Shown: positions 33,646 through 42,652 of the stretch, one piece after another | How the letters are laid out: each line of letters begins with the position of its first letter | Numbering within the stretch: position 1 is the first letter of the stretch | NCBI GenBank assembly: GCA_947500845.1 | Contig: CANMTP010000003.1 | Coordinates: 248,001 to 312,000, forward strand | DNA length: 64,000 nucleotides | Source of the DNA: an uncultured Aquimarina sp. | Lineage (GTDB): Bacteria > Bacteroidota > Bacteroidia > Flavobacteriales > Flavobacteriaceae | Direction: 5' to 3' | Position numbers and translations under genes: made by a program | Notes under the pieces: model-generated | The model's input: the letters and a program-made list of their open reading frames with translations, nothing else | Databases searched by the model: none | What the model was told of the DNA's origin: nothing

Positions 33646-35145
33646 CTATTTGTTGATCATAGTGGTGAGTCTATCTGCAATTTTTCTATCGTTAGATAGT
33701 CTTGGTAGTTTGTTTTGACCTCCTAATTTACCGATAGATTTCATGTAGTTCTTAAATCCATCTTTTGGAACGATCGTTATTTGCAGCCTTTTTAGAATCT
33801 TTCCTTCGATTAGATCATTATAGTATGAATTTTGTTTTCTTAATGAATTATCAATTTCTACTGCCAATTGTTCTACATCATTTTGTGAATCTTGAAATTC
33901 TATAAACCATTCATGATAGGGCAGCTCATTACCTTCTGGACTTACCTGAGGAGCTACTGTAAAATCGTTAATCATTACCCCTATGGCATCTGCACCTTCT
34001 TTAAGTGCCTGGTCTACTTCTTTTCCAATTACGTGTTCACCAAAAGCCGAGATAAAATGTTTGATTCTTCCTGAAACCACTACTCTATATGGTGAGGTGT
34101 TCGTAAATTGTATGGTATCACCTATATTATATGCCCATAACCCTGCGTTGGTAGAAACAAGCATTACATAATTTACTCCCACCTCAACTTCGCCTATGGT
34201 TAATCTTTTTGGGTTTTCTTCAAAAAATTCGTCGGCTTTTACGAATTCATAAAACATACCTGAGTCTAACTGCAGTAGCATTCCTTTTTCTTTCTGACTA
34301 TCCTGAAAAGCAAAAAAGCCTTCAGAAGCAGGATACAGTTCTATATCTGCCACTTTTCTACCAATCAATTTTTCGAAAGTACTTTTATAGGGTTCAAAGT
34401 TTACGCCCCCATAAATGAATAGTTCAAAATTTTTGAAGAGCTCTCCTATTTTCTTGTTTGTTTTTTTCTGAAGTCTTTCAAAATACATCTGTACCCAAGG
34501 CGGAATACCACTAATTATGGTCATATTCTGGTCTACAGTCTCTTCGACAATGGCATCTACTTTTTCTTCCCAATCTTCAATACAGTTGGTTTCCCAACTC
34601 GGCATTCTATTTCTTTGAAGATATTTAGGAACATAATGCGCTACAATACCTGATAGTCTGCCTAGCAGTATTCCATTTTTTTCTTCCATTTCGGGGCTCC
34701 CTTGAAGGAAAATCATTTTACCATCAACAAAACCCGTATTTCCTGTTTCTTCAATATAACACAAAATTGCATTGCGTGCTGCATTAATATGTGTAGGCAT
34801 TGACGCTGCGGTAAGCGGAATGTATTTTGCGCCACTTGTAGTTCCTGAGGTCTTTGCAAAGTAGAGCGGTTTGCCCGGCCAAAGAATATCTTTCTCCCCG
34901 TTTACTACTCGATTTACATAGGGTTTTAATTCCTCGTAATCTCTTATGGGAACATGCTTAGCAAAATCTGAATATGTTTTTATATTCTGAAAACCGTGAT
35001 CTTTACCAAATTGTGTATGCTTCGCCTGATCTAATAAACTTTTAAAAACTCTTTCCTGAGCTTCTAGAGGATTTGAAGCCCATTTATTGATTTTTTTTCT
35101 AATGTATTTCGCAAATATCTTAGCTCCTAGTGCTTTTAAAGACAT
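33646..35145 (-). CDS. GH3-family acyl-adenylating enzyme
   Basis: The 499-residue protein matches the GH3 auxin-responsive promoter family (PF03321), a branch of adenylate-forming enzymes. It has FAKTSGTTSGAKYIPLT (ATP-binding motif, about residues 106-122), IYGGVNFEPYK, ELYPASEGFFAFQD and TNAGLWAYNIGDTIQFT, then a small C-terminal domain with GRIKHFISAFGEHVIGKEV. In plants GH3 proteins join amino acids to hormones; bacterial members are of unknown substrate. Here it follows the M23 peptidase by 23 bp and precedes the DUF6909-like gene by 22 bp, a grouping I recall as recurring in Flavobacteriia. Confidence 0.9.
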   Translation of the reverse strand: MSLKALGAKIFAKYIRKKINKWASNPLEAQERVFKSLLDQAKHTQFGKDHGFQNIKTYSDFAKHVPIRDYEELKPYVNRVVNGEKDILWPGKPLYFAKTSGTTSGAKYIPLTAASMPTHINAARNAILCYIEETGNTGFVDGKMIFLQGSPEMEEKNGILLGRLSGIVAHYVPKYLQRNRMPSWETNCIEDWEEKVDAIVEETVDQNMTIISGIPPWVQMYFERLQKKTNKKIGELFKNFELFIYGGVNFEPYKSTFEKLIGRKVADIELYPASEGFFAFQDSQKEKGMLLQLDSGMFYEFVKADEFFEENPKRLTIGEVEVGVNYVMLVSTNAGLWAYNIGDTIQFTNTSPYRVVVSGRIKHFISAFGEHVIGKEVDQALKEGADAIGVMINDFTVAPQVSPEGNELPYHEWFIEFQDSQNDVEQLAVEIDNSLRKQNSYYNDLIEGKILKRLQITIVPKDGFKNYMKSIGKLGGQNKLPRLSNDRKIADRLTTMINK

Positions 35146-35168
35146 CTTTACTATTTTAACAATGATTA

Positions 35169-36041
35169 TTATTGTTCAAAATCGATGAAGTTCAATGGAT
35201 CTGTGGGAAATCCATCTCTCCATAATTCAAAATGTAAGTGAGGTCCCGTAGACAGTTCACCGGTTGAGCCGGCAGTTGCAATTACTTCCCCAGATTGAAC
35301 TTGTTCTCCTTGCTGTTTTGTAAGAGAGGCGTTATGTTTATAAACCGTTAGCAAGTTGTTGTTATGTTTTAAAATAATTACATGCCCCGTTTCTGCAGTC
35401 CATTCTGCAAAAATTACGGTTCCAGAAGATGCAGCTTTTACTGGAGTATCTTTGGGTACTGCTACATCTACACCGTAATGTTTTTCGTTCACATTATACC
35501 CAGACGTAATATTGCCTTTTACCGGAGGAAACAATGAAAAGTCGGTACTTGATTTTTCACTTTCGAATAAACTATACTTATCCTCTTTTGATACTTCTTC
35601 ACGAAGTTTTATATCTTGCTCTGAAGGTGCAAGATCAACCTCTTCTGGGTTCAATTTTTGAGACTGTATTGCAGAGTCTATATCAAATTCTACTGTCTTT
35701 ACGTCTCCGGTTAGTACTTTTTTAATCGACTTATAATATTCTTGATTTATATTAATTACAGATTCAAGTGAGTCTGTGGTTGTAGCTAGTTGCGTTGCTT
35801 TTAGATTGAGTGAGGTAGAAGAATATCCGGGTATATATTCTCTAAGAGGGGTAAATGCAATTAAAAAAGTGGTTCCGGCTACCAAGACGATTCCGGTAAT
35901 AGTAACCATTACAAACACATTGAGCCTATTGAGTTTAAACGATATACGTTCCTCAAAAGTATCTTCGTTAAGAATCACCAAGCGATATTTATTCAAGAGC
36001 TTCTTGGTAATCTTCTTCGGTTCTTTATTCTTTTTTGCCAT
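35169..36041 (-). CDS. M23-family metallopeptidase (LytM domain), membrane-anchored
   Basis: The 290-residue protein begins MAKKNKEPKKITKKLLNKYR, has one membrane helix (about residues 43-65) and ends in a LytM domain with zinc motifs HYGVDVAVP and HLHFELWRDG plus the GHVIILKHNNNLLTVYKH core. All zinc ligands are present, so it may be an active murein endopeptidase or an EnvC/MepM-like regulator. The start at 36041 is supported by a TAnnTTTG box just upstream; an in-frame ATG at 36155 would place the promoter inside the gene and overlap the tatA promoter region. It is the first gene of the long minus-strand run. Confidence 0.9.
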   Translation of the reverse strand: MAKKNKEPKKITKKLLNKYRLVILNEDTFEERISFKLNRLNVFVMVTITGIVLVAGTTFLIAFTPLREYIPGYSSTSLNLKATQLATTTDSLESVININQEYYKSIKKVLTGDVKTVEFDIDSAIQSQKLNPEEVDLAPSEQDIKLREEVSKEDKYSLFESEKSSTDFSLFPPVKGNITSGYNVNEKHYGVDVAVPKDTPVKAASSGTVIFAEWTAETGHVIILKHNNNLLTVYKHNASLTKQQGEQVQSGEVIATAGSTGELSTGPHLHFELWRDGFPTDPLNFIDFEQ

Positions 36042-36053
36042 AGATCTAAGACA

Positions 36054-36061
36054 CAAATATA
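36054..36061 (-). promoter_or_regulatory. -7 box upstream of the M23 gene and the long minus-strand run
   Basis: The minus strand reads TATATTTG, an exact TAnnTTTG, ending 12 bp before the ATG at 36041. It is the first promoter-like site ahead of 24 tightly packed co-oriented genes reaching to 9193. It sits divergent to the tatA promoter. Confidence 0.6.
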
Positions 36062-36181
36062 CGTAATATACCAATATTAAAACACAACGTTTTTCTATAC
36101 ATAATTCGTCTGGTATATTACAAAAAATAGTATTATAACTGTTTTTTAACAGCATAAAACTTATATTTCATCATTTCTTGC

Positions 36182-36189
36182 TAACTTTG
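36182..36189 (+). promoter_or_regulatory. -7 box of tatA
   Basis: TAACTTTG matches TAnnTTTG and ends 19 bp before the tatA ATG at 36209. A -33 TTG at the normal distance is not obvious. Confidence 0.55.
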
Positions 36190-36208
36190 TATTCTAATAA
36201 TTTAGATC

Positions 36209-36397
36209 ATGGTATCATCAAGTATATTTTTAGGAATGATAGGCCCTTGGCAAATTGCCTTAATTGTAGTTATCGTATTACTATTGTTTGGAGGAAAGAA
36301 AATCCCTGAACTTATGAGAGGTCTTGGTAGTGGAATAAAAGAATTTAAGGATGCCTCTAAAGAAGAGGAAGATCCAAAAATTGACGAGAAAAAGTAA
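36209..36397 (+). CDS. tatA: Sec-independent translocase subunit TatA/TatE
   Basis: The 62-residue protein has the TatA design: a short periplasmic N-terminus, one membrane helix ([19 protein letters not shown]), the hinge [21 protein letters not shown] amphipathic helix, and a highly charged acidic tail. It oligomerises to form the pore of the twin-arginine pathway that exports folded proteins. No tatC gene is in the window. It has its own promoter and is followed by a clear terminator, so it is a single-gene unit. Confidence 0.95.
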   Translation: MVSSSIFLGMIGPWQIALIVVIVLLLFGGKKIPELMRGLGSGIKEFKDASKEEEDPKIDEKK

Positions 36398-36421
36398 TTT
36401 TTTAGAATCAAATGTATATGC

Positions 36422-36456
36422 AACCCCATCTGCCCAAAGGTAGATGGGGTTTTTTA
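36422..36456 (+). terminator. Rho-independent terminator of tatA
   Basis: AACCCCATCT (36422-36431) pairs with AGATGGGGTT (36442-36451), followed by a T-run. It lies 25 bp after the tatA stop. Confidence 0.9.
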
Positions 36457-36708
36457 TGATATAGCTACTATCGTTTGATGATCATTTCGACGCAGGCTAA
36501 AATCAGTTCACTTTAGAAAGAATAATCTCTGGTCCAAGGATACTAAAAGGATTTAATCAACCTGACTCGATATAATACTAACTGATATTCATATAATTAT
36601 GTTATCTATAGGTTCCTTCTCACTCTGGGAGAAGGCTAGGATGAGTGCTTTTCATAGTATTTCCCCTCTCCTAAATCCTCTTCCCAAAGGGGAAAAGGAC
36701 TTTAAGCT

Positions 36709-36725
36709 TCCCTCCTTAGGAGGGA
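36709..36725. repeat. 17-bp palindrome within a degenerate repeat cluster
   Basis: TCCCTCCT is followed by one T and then AGGAGGGA. It is one of several polypyrimidine/polypurine hairpins within 200 bp. Confidence 0.6.
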
Positions 36726-36860
36726 TTGAGAGAGGATAGCATATAAAATGACACTCATAAAGGATGTTTACACACGGTAGCCCAGAGGGAGAGGAGACTT
36801 AAAATGCTTATAAATATGGTATTAGTTTTATACCTAAGTCCTTCTTGGATCGAACTCAGG

Positions 36861-38987
36861 TTAATCTATAAGTGACAGTTGAATTCTCTTTCTAGGTACA
36901 TCAACATCTATAACCGTAACCATCAAATGCTGGTGTAATTGAACCACTGCATTCACATCACTAACGTATTCATTAGCCAGTTTTGAAATATGGATCAATC
37001 CACTTTCTTTGATGCCTATATCTACGAAACAACCAAAATTGGTAATATTGTTTACGATTCCTGGTAATTTCATACCTATTTTAACATCCTCAATCTTTTT
37101 AACATTAGGATCAAATTCGAAAATAGTCACCTTTTTTCTAGGATCTACTCCGGGTTTCTCTAGTTCTTTAACGATATCAGTTAGCGTAGGTAATCCCACA
37201 TCTTCTGTTACATAATTCTGAAGTTTGATTTTTTTTATAGCTGATGCATTCCCAATAAGGTCTGTTAATAGCACTCCGGCTTCTTTTGCCATTTTTGATA
37301 CTAATGGATAGCGTTCTGGATGCACCGCAGAATTATCTAGCGGATTTTTTGGACTCGTAATTCGCAAAAACGCTGCAGCCTGCTCAAATGCCTTTCCTCC
37401 TAACCGTGGTACTTTTTTAAGTTCTTCTCTTGATTGTAGTGCTCCATGCTCTGATCGGTAGGCCACGATATTTTCGGCTAGTTTTTCGCCAATTCCTGAT
37501 ACATAGCTTAATAGTGGTACACTAGCAGTATTTACGTTAATCCCAACACTATTTACACAGCTCATGACCACGGTATCCAATTCGTTTTTTAGTTTGGTTT
37601 GATCCACGTCATGCTGATATTGTCCCACGCCGATAGCTTTTGGGTCTATTTTTACCAGTTCTGCCAGCGGATCTGCCAATCGTCTACCTATAGATACCGC
37701 ACCACGTACAGTAACATCATAATTTGGGAACTCTGCTCTTGCAATTTTGGATGCCGAATATACCGAAGCTCCACTTTCATTAACCATAAATACTTGAATG
37801 GGGGTTTCAAAAGGAATTTTTTTAATAAAAGCTTCGGTTTCTCTGGCTGCGGTACCATTACCAATACCTATTGCTTCGATTTTATATGCATTTACCAGAG
37901 AACGTATTTTTTTGATGGCATTTGTGGTTTCTCGTTGTGGCGGATGCGGGTAAATGTTTTCGTTATGCAATAAATCACCTTGTTCGTCGAGACAAACCAC
38001 TTTGCAACCCGATTTAAAACCAGGATCTAATGCCAATATTCTCTTTTGCCCTAAAGGTGAAGCCAATAGCAATTGTTTTAAATTTTGAGCAAAAACCTTA
38101 ATCGCATTGTCATCGGCTTTTTCCTTTGCTTGATTAAGAACTTCGGTAGCCATAGCAGGAGCTAATAATCGTTTGTATGCATCAGAAATTGCTAGAAACA
38201 TTTGGTCGGTACATGCTTCTATGTTGGTTTTGATCATAATCTCATCGATAATATCTAATGCATTATCTTCTGGTACAGTAATTTTTACACGAACTATCTT
38301 TTCGTTTTCTGCTCTTAGAATTGCCAGTAATCGGTGCGAAGGGCATTTATGAAGTGGTTCTTCCCAATCAAAGTATTGCTGATATTTTTGTGCTTCTTCT
38401 TCATCTTTTTTAGTTTTAATGACCGTTGAAGCTATGCTCGCTTTTCTTTGATATAATCGTCGCAAGCGAGTTCTTATTTTTTCATCTTCATTAATCCATT
38501 CGGCGATAATGTCCCTAGCTCCTTGCAAAGCTTGTTCTTCGTTAAGCACAGTAGCATTAATATATTTTGAAGCTACAAAAAGAATTTCTTCTTCTTTTTG
38601 CTGCATGATAATTTTTGCCAGCGGCTCTAAGCCTTGTTCTTTGGCAACGATAGCTTTCGTTTTTCTTTTCTTTTTATAAGGGAGATAAAGGTCTTCAACT
38701 TGTGTTAGTGTTTCGGCGGTAAGAATTTTCTTTTCGAGCTCTGGTGTAAGCGCTTCTTGCTCTTTGATAGACGCAAGAACACTCTCTTTTCTTTTCTCAA
38801 GGGTTTCAAAAGCTATTTTATATTTTACAATCTCTCCAATGGCTACCTCATCAAGGTCTCCTGTCATTTCTTTACGATAACGAGAAATAAAAGGAATGGT
38901 TGCTCCTTCGTCTAGAAGAGCAACGGTTTTTATAATCTGTTTGTCTGAAACAGGAAGGTGCTTAGCGATATAAGAAATGCTATTCAT
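36861..38987 (-). CDS. tex: Tex-family RNA-binding transcription accessory protein
   Basis: The 708-residue protein matches Tex from end to end. It has a helical N-terminus with TIPFISRYRKEMTGDLDE and LYLPYKKKRKTKA, a YqgF-like RNase H fold region with LALDPGFKSGCKVV, helix-hairpin-helix motifs (VPLLSYVSGIGEKLAENIVAYR), and a C-terminal S1 domain with PGIVNNITNFGCFVDIG and GLIHISKLA. Tex binds nucleic acid and affects transcription and stress tolerance; a precise role in Bacteroidota is not known. It is slightly shorter than proteobacterial Tex because it ends right after the S1 domain. It seems to be transcribed alone. Confidence 0.95.
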   Translation of the reverse strand: MNSISYIAKHLPVSDKQIIKTVALLDEGATIPFISRYRKEMTGDLDEVAIGEIVKYKIAFETLEKRKESVLASIKEQEALTPELEKKILTAETLTQVEDLYLPYKKKRKTKAIVAKEQGLEPLAKIIMQQKEEEILFVASKYINATVLNEEQALQGARDIIAEWINEDEKIRTRLRRLYQRKASIASTVIKTKKDEEEAQKYQQYFDWEEPLHKCPSHRLLAILRAENEKIVRVKITVPEDNALDIIDEIMIKTNIEACTDQMFLAISDAYKRLLAPAMATEVLNQAKEKADDNAIKVFAQNLKQLLLASPLGQKRILALDPGFKSGCKVVCLDEQGDLLHNENIYPHPPQRETTNAIKKIRSLVNAYKIEAIGIGNGTAARETEAFIKKIPFETPIQVFMVNESGASVYSASKIARAEFPNYDVTVRGAVSIGRRLADPLAELVKIDPKAIGVGQYQHDVDQTKLKNELDTVVMSCVNSVGINVNTASVPLLSYVSGIGEKLAENIVAYRSEHGALQSREELKKVPRLGGKAFEQAAAFLRITSPKNPLDNSAVHPERYPLVSKMAKEAGVLLTDLIGNASAIKKIKLQNYVTEDVGLPTLTDIVKELEKPGVDPRKKVTIFEFDPNVKKIEDVKIGMKLPGIVNNITNFGCFVDIGIKESGLIHISKLANEYVSDVNAVVQLHQHLMVTVIDVDVPRKRIQLSLID

Positions 38988-39078
38988 GGACTTATTTTTA
39001 GAATCGCTAAATATAATGCCAAAAACGAAGGATTATTTTATAGCAGGAAGAAAGTTTTTTACAATTATGAAAAAATTA

Positions 39079-39771
39079 CTATTCAAAGACTGCTATTGCT
39101 CTAACGGGCGAGCCGGTACCTCCTCTAATTTTTAATGGAAGTGCTATAAACCTGAAGCGACCTCTACCTATTAATTGATATAGATTGATCATATTCTCAT
39201 AATGTGTGAAGTTAAGTTCTCCACAAATTCGATGTACTTCTTTATTTGAAACTCCTGGCACTCCGGGAGACATAGTTTCTACTCCAAAGGCCGCAATTTT
39301 CTTTTCTCCTAACCATCTTGCTGCTTCAGCTGTAATTCCCGGACCTTTTCCCCAATTTTGATTTCCAAAGTTTCTTCTATAATGATCGGTATACAGTAAA
39401 ACGGTATCACCAGGCTTAATATCTAATTGATTTTTCTTACAAGCTTCTTCAATTTCATAAAATTCAATAAGTTCTTGTAGGCCTTTATGTGAGAAATCTA
39501 AACAAATACCTTCTGTATAGAACATGGTAAGTGGCATTGTGTCAATAGATTGACCTTGGTATTCTTTTGCCATGTGGTTTATAGCATCGACATGGGTTCC
39601 TGTATGTTCCCCCATCTCTAACTTATATACACTGGGGGTGTTTGTTCTTGGATTTTTAACACCTTCCCATTCTTCATGAGAATTGTGCATGTTTATTTTT
39701 ACTTCTGGCAACCCATTATAGACAGGCATTCCAGCAAATATCTCCTGACTTAAGTCAATAATCTCATGCAT
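39079..39771 (-). CDS. Cyclase-family metal-dependent hydrolase
   Basis: The 230-residue protein belongs to the PF04199 cyclase/kynurenine formamidase family. It has the metal-binding HTGTHVDAINHM motif (about residues 56-67), DLSQEIFAGMPVYNGLP at the N-terminus and a typical C-terminal PLKIRGGTGSPVRAIAV. Members hydrolyse N-formylkynurenine or other cyclic or amide substrates; no tryptophan catabolism genes are near, so the substrate is open. It is separated from the DUF4837 gene by 40 bp in the same direction. Confidence 0.88.
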   Translation of the reverse strand: MHEIIDLSQEIFAGMPVYNGLPEVKINMHNSHEEWEGVKNPRTNTPSVYKLEMGEHTGTHVDAINHMAKEYQGQSIDTMPLTMFYTEGICLDFSHKGLQELIEFYEIEEACKKNQLDIKPGDTVLLYTDHYRRNFGNQNWGKGPGITAEAARWLGEKKIAAFGVETMSPGVPGVSNKEVHRICGELNFTHYENMINLYQLIGRGRFRFIALPLKIRGGTGSPVRAIAVFE

Positions 39772-39811
39772 TTTTGAATACTCTAAAATATTAAGCTAGT
39801 ATAAGTGATAT

Positions 39812-40792
39812 TTACTCAAACTTGATGCTCTTCATAATGGCCTCAAGCTCAAACATATTGTCTCTTTTATTTACAGATGGTGCAAATACGAAGCCTTCTA
39901 ATACCAGTAGTCGATTATTAGGTGTGTCTTCGATTACATAATTTACGAAAGGACCAGCCATAAACCTATCTTTGATTTCCCATGTGCCTTTAGTTTCAAA
40001 AGTAAAACGACCATCAAGTGTAGCTTCATAAAGATATGGCGCATAAGCTTCTTCAGTCACAAAGTTACCTACCTCGGTAGGTATTTTTTTGGCACCGATA
40101 GAATCTCTCATTTTTATAATACTAGAGACCGTATTAGAATCTTTGGTGACCGTTCCAAGAGGAAGCTCATAAATCATAAGATTCATACTTCCTTGAGGAA
40201 TATCTTTGCGTATCCAAAAGAACGAATCCTCTTCGATCGCAACACGATACGCCGTGGGGACTTTTAGCGTAATACCAAGTTTTTCTGGTAGTTGTGGTAT
40301 TTTTTCAAGTGATTTTCGGATCCGTTTCTGCTTTTCTTTTGTTTCGGTTACTTTATATTTTGAAATGATCGTTTCGTGGTGCTTTCGAATCAAATCAATA
40401 ATCTCATTTTCGGTTCCAGAAATTACTGCGCCCACTTGAGGAGTTGCATATTTATTATTTAATAAAATATATCCGCTTTTTTCTCCGTTCTTAATCCAAA
40501 GGAAAGTTCGATTTTTTCTTGCTAACCCAGAAAAGGCTTCTACGGGCATTTGCCGCATAGAAAATAATGGTTCCTCTTGCGGTAATCCAGGTACTTCTGC
40601 GCCAAAGTATTTACGTATGGTGTCCCCAATTTTTCCCTTCCAAAGATCATTATCAATAACTACAGAAAGTTCGTTTATTTTGCCAACAGAATGTGCCATG
40701 GCACCTTTTTGTGCTTTATCTTTATTCTTCTTTGTCTCTGTACAACTTACAATACAAAGCATGCAAATGATGGCAAGTGATAACTTTTTCAT
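39812..40792 (-). CDS. DUF4837-family lipoprotein
   Basis: The 326-residue protein has a lipoprotein signal peptide, MKKLSLAIICMLCIVSC, with the lipobox cysteine at residue 17, followed by a charged linker. The mature part has ELSVVIDNDLWKGKIGDTIRKYF near its start, FLWIKNGEKSGYILLNNKYATPQ, and a second domain with AYRVAIEEDSFFWIRKDIPQGSMNLMIY. This is the DUF4837 family of Bacteroidota. It is probably anchored in the envelope facing the periplasm. It follows the lytic transglycosylase gene by 17 bp, which hints at a cell-wall-related role but is only context. Confidence 0.85.
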   Translation of the reverse strand: MKKLSLAIICMLCIVSCTETKKNKDKAQKGAMAHSVGKINELSVVIDNDLWKGKIGDTIRKYFGAEVPGLPQEEPLFSMRQMPVEAFSGLARKNRTFLWIKNGEKSGYILLNNKYATPQVGAVISGTENEIIDLIRKHHETIISKYKVTETKEKQKRIRKSLEKIPQLPEKLGITLKVPTAYRVAIEEDSFFWIRKDIPQGSMNLMIYELPLGTVTKDSNTVSSIIKMRDSIGAKKIPTEVGNFVTEEAYAPYLYEATLDGRFTFETKGTWEIKDRFMAGPFVNYVIEDTPNNRLLVLEGFVFAPSVNKRDNMFELEAIMKSIKFE

Positions 40793-40809
40793 AGGATTAC
40801 GATTTACGG

Positions 40810-42447
40810 TTATGATTTTGAAAGCTTCAGTTTCATACCTGGTTTTATACCACTACCGCTAATATCGTTCCAATTTTTAAGATTTTCGACAGAAATGCCT
40901 TTAAATTTTTGTGAAATACTCCATAGTGTATCTCCAGGTTTTACGGTGTACATTTCTGAAGTGCTTGATACAGCTAAAGGTTTAGAGGGCTTTGATGTTG
41001 TACTCATCTTTTGTGGACGGTCTACCACAGGCCTTCTTGGATATATGGTAAGTCGTTGTCCAATTCTTAGATTATTAGTTCGTAAACCATTCCATTTTTT
41101 AATACTGCTTACTCTTACACCATATCTTCTGGCAATTTTACCTAAATAATCACCACTGCGTACTCGATATCTGATTCTATCATTGGCTTCGAAGTATTTT
41201 GGTAACGGCTTTTCTCGTTTATCAAACTCTGCTTGTGCCAACGCGTAGATCTTATCTTCATTAGCCACAAATGGACCTATCTTATCCAAAGGTAATCGCA
41301 GTACATAGTCTTCATCTTTGATGTACGGAATAATATCTAATTTATAAGACGGATTTAAAAATTGTAATTCCTCTATATCAATATTCATGTATTCTGAAAC
41401 CTGATCTAAGGTTATCATTTGCTTTACCTTGATTGTATCTGTTTCAAAATATGCAAACTCTGGTTTTCTGGGTTTAAGATTATGCTTATCTGCATATTCG
41501 AATATGTACATGGTTGCTAAAAATGCGGGTAAGTAGCCAGCTGTTTCTCTGGGAAGATTATGTCTTATATTCCAATAATTAGTATATCCACCACTACGCC
41601 TTATGGCTTTAGTAACATTTCCGGGACCAGAATTATAAGAGGCTAGGGCCAGATCCCAATCTCCAAATACTTTATACAAATTAGAGAGATATTCGCATGC
41701 CGCTTTTGTGGCCATAATCGGGTCCATGCGCTCATCTACATAAGAGCTCACTTCTAGTCCGAACATTTTACCAGTGCCAAACATGAATTGCCATAACCCC
41801 GTGGCACCTACCCTTGATTTTGCTCTGGGCTTTAATGCAGATTCTACGATCGCCAGATACTTTATTTCTAAGGGAATGTTATAATTATCTAATTCTTGCT
41901 CAAACATCGGAAAATAAAACTCACTAAGCGCCATCAATCTTTCCAGATGTTCATGGCGGTTTTTTAAATAGTTTTTGATTACACTTTCCAGTGAAGGGTT
42001 ATATTCTACATTAAACGGAGTACGAGCATTTAATTCTTCTAATCTTGCTTTGAGCGTATCTGTAGGAAGATCTATATACTCTACAGGTTCATAAGCCAGA
42101 TTGGTAACAGATTTATAAATTGTATCGAAAAGACTAGAGTTATACAGTTCTTGTTTCCAGATCGAATCTAAAGTAGACATCCTTGGATGATCCTGAGCAA
42201 TGTAAACTAAGCTGTCTTTTACACTTGTAGAAGTAACCGTTGCAGTTTGTAGTTCTGTACCCGTAGTTCTGATTATTTTTGTAGTGTCAATTACTTGGAC
42301 TGTATCTTGTTTGAGATCCAGATTTTCTTTTAGCAAAATTTCTTTAGAACTATTCTCTTCTGAGGTTTTTGGGGTTGTTACTTCCTGGGATATAATCGAA
42401 GCCGAAAAAAAGAAAAAAGAAAAAATGAATGAATACCGGTTTTTCAT
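40810..42447 (-). CDS. Membrane-bound lytic transglycosylase with two LysM domains (MltD-like)
   Basis: The 545-residue protein has an N-terminal signal peptide (SFIFSFFFFSASIISQ), a linker, and an SLT domain whose catalytic Glu lies in YLAIVESALKPRAKSRVGATGLWQF. Other marks are the GSGPGN-like LASYNSGPGNVTKA and YLPAFLATMYI. Two LysM repeats follow at about residues 425-470 (YRVRSGDYLGKIARRYGV) and 495-543 (YTVKPGDTLWSISQKFKG), giving peptidoglycan binding. It should cleave murein glycan strands in the periplasm. Layout equals MltD. Confidence 0.94.
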   Translation of the reverse strand: MKNRYSFIFSFFFFSASIISQEVTTPKTSEENSSKEILLKENLDLKQDTVQVIDTTKIIRTTGTELQTATVTSTSVKDSLVYIAQDHPRMSTLDSIWKQELYNSSLFDTIYKSVTNLAYEPVEYIDLPTDTLKARLEELNARTPFNVEYNPSLESVIKNYLKNRHEHLERLMALSEFYFPMFEQELDNYNIPLEIKYLAIVESALKPRAKSRVGATGLWQFMFGTGKMFGLEVSSYVDERMDPIMATKAACEYLSNLYKVFGDWDLALASYNSGPGNVTKAIRRSGGYTNYWNIRHNLPRETAGYLPAFLATMYIFEYADKHNLKPRKPEFAYFETDTIKVKQMITLDQVSEYMNIDIEELQFLNPSYKLDIIPYIKDEDYVLRLPLDKIGPFVANEDKIYALAQAEFDKREKPLPKYFEANDRIRYRVRSGDYLGKIARRYGVRVSSIKKWNGLRTNNLRIGQRLTIYPRRPVVDRPQKMSTTSKPSKPLAVSSTSEMYTVKPGDTLWSISQKFKGISVENLKNWNDISGSGIKPGMKLKLSKS

Positions 42448-42576
42448 CTCACGAGTGGTTTACTTTACTGTTAATATTTTGGGAATTTTGGGGGTAAAAA
42501 ATAATACTATTATAATACAGTAGCGAAAATCGTATTTTTTTTCTAAAACACAAAAGATCAAGAGGTTAAAAAAACA

Positions 42577-42603
42577 AAAAATCAGTTAAAAAGACTGATT
42601 TTT
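42577..42603 (-). terminator. Rho-independent terminator downstream of pgk
   Basis: The arms AAAAATCAGT (42577-42586) and ACTGATTTTT (42594-42603) pair around a 7-nt loop. Read on the minus strand they are followed by a long T-rich tract. It lies about 50 bp after the pgk stop. Confidence 0.85.
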
Positions 42604-42652
42604 CTATATTCTTACAAAAAACATTCATTTTCTTACAAAATTGTTGTGGTCT

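Larger units (their letters stand above)
36398..36860. other. 463-bp convergent intergenic region with degenerate hairpin repeats
   Basis: This gap between the tatA and tex 3' ends contains the tatA terminator and, at 36611-36800, a series of short purine/pyrimidine-rich inverted repeats: CCTTCTC/GAGAAGG (36615-36635), TTCCCC...GGGGAA (36661-36692) and a 17-bp palindrome with TCCCTCCT arms (36709-36725). The style is that of decayed copies of an intergenic repeat seen in Flavobacteriia. No gene was seen. Confidence 0.6.

Noticed and set aside
36042..36155. N-terminal extension of the M23 peptidase
   Set aside because: A TAnnTTTG box at 36054-36061 sits inside it, and the ATG at 36041 gives the normal start, MAKKNKEPKK.
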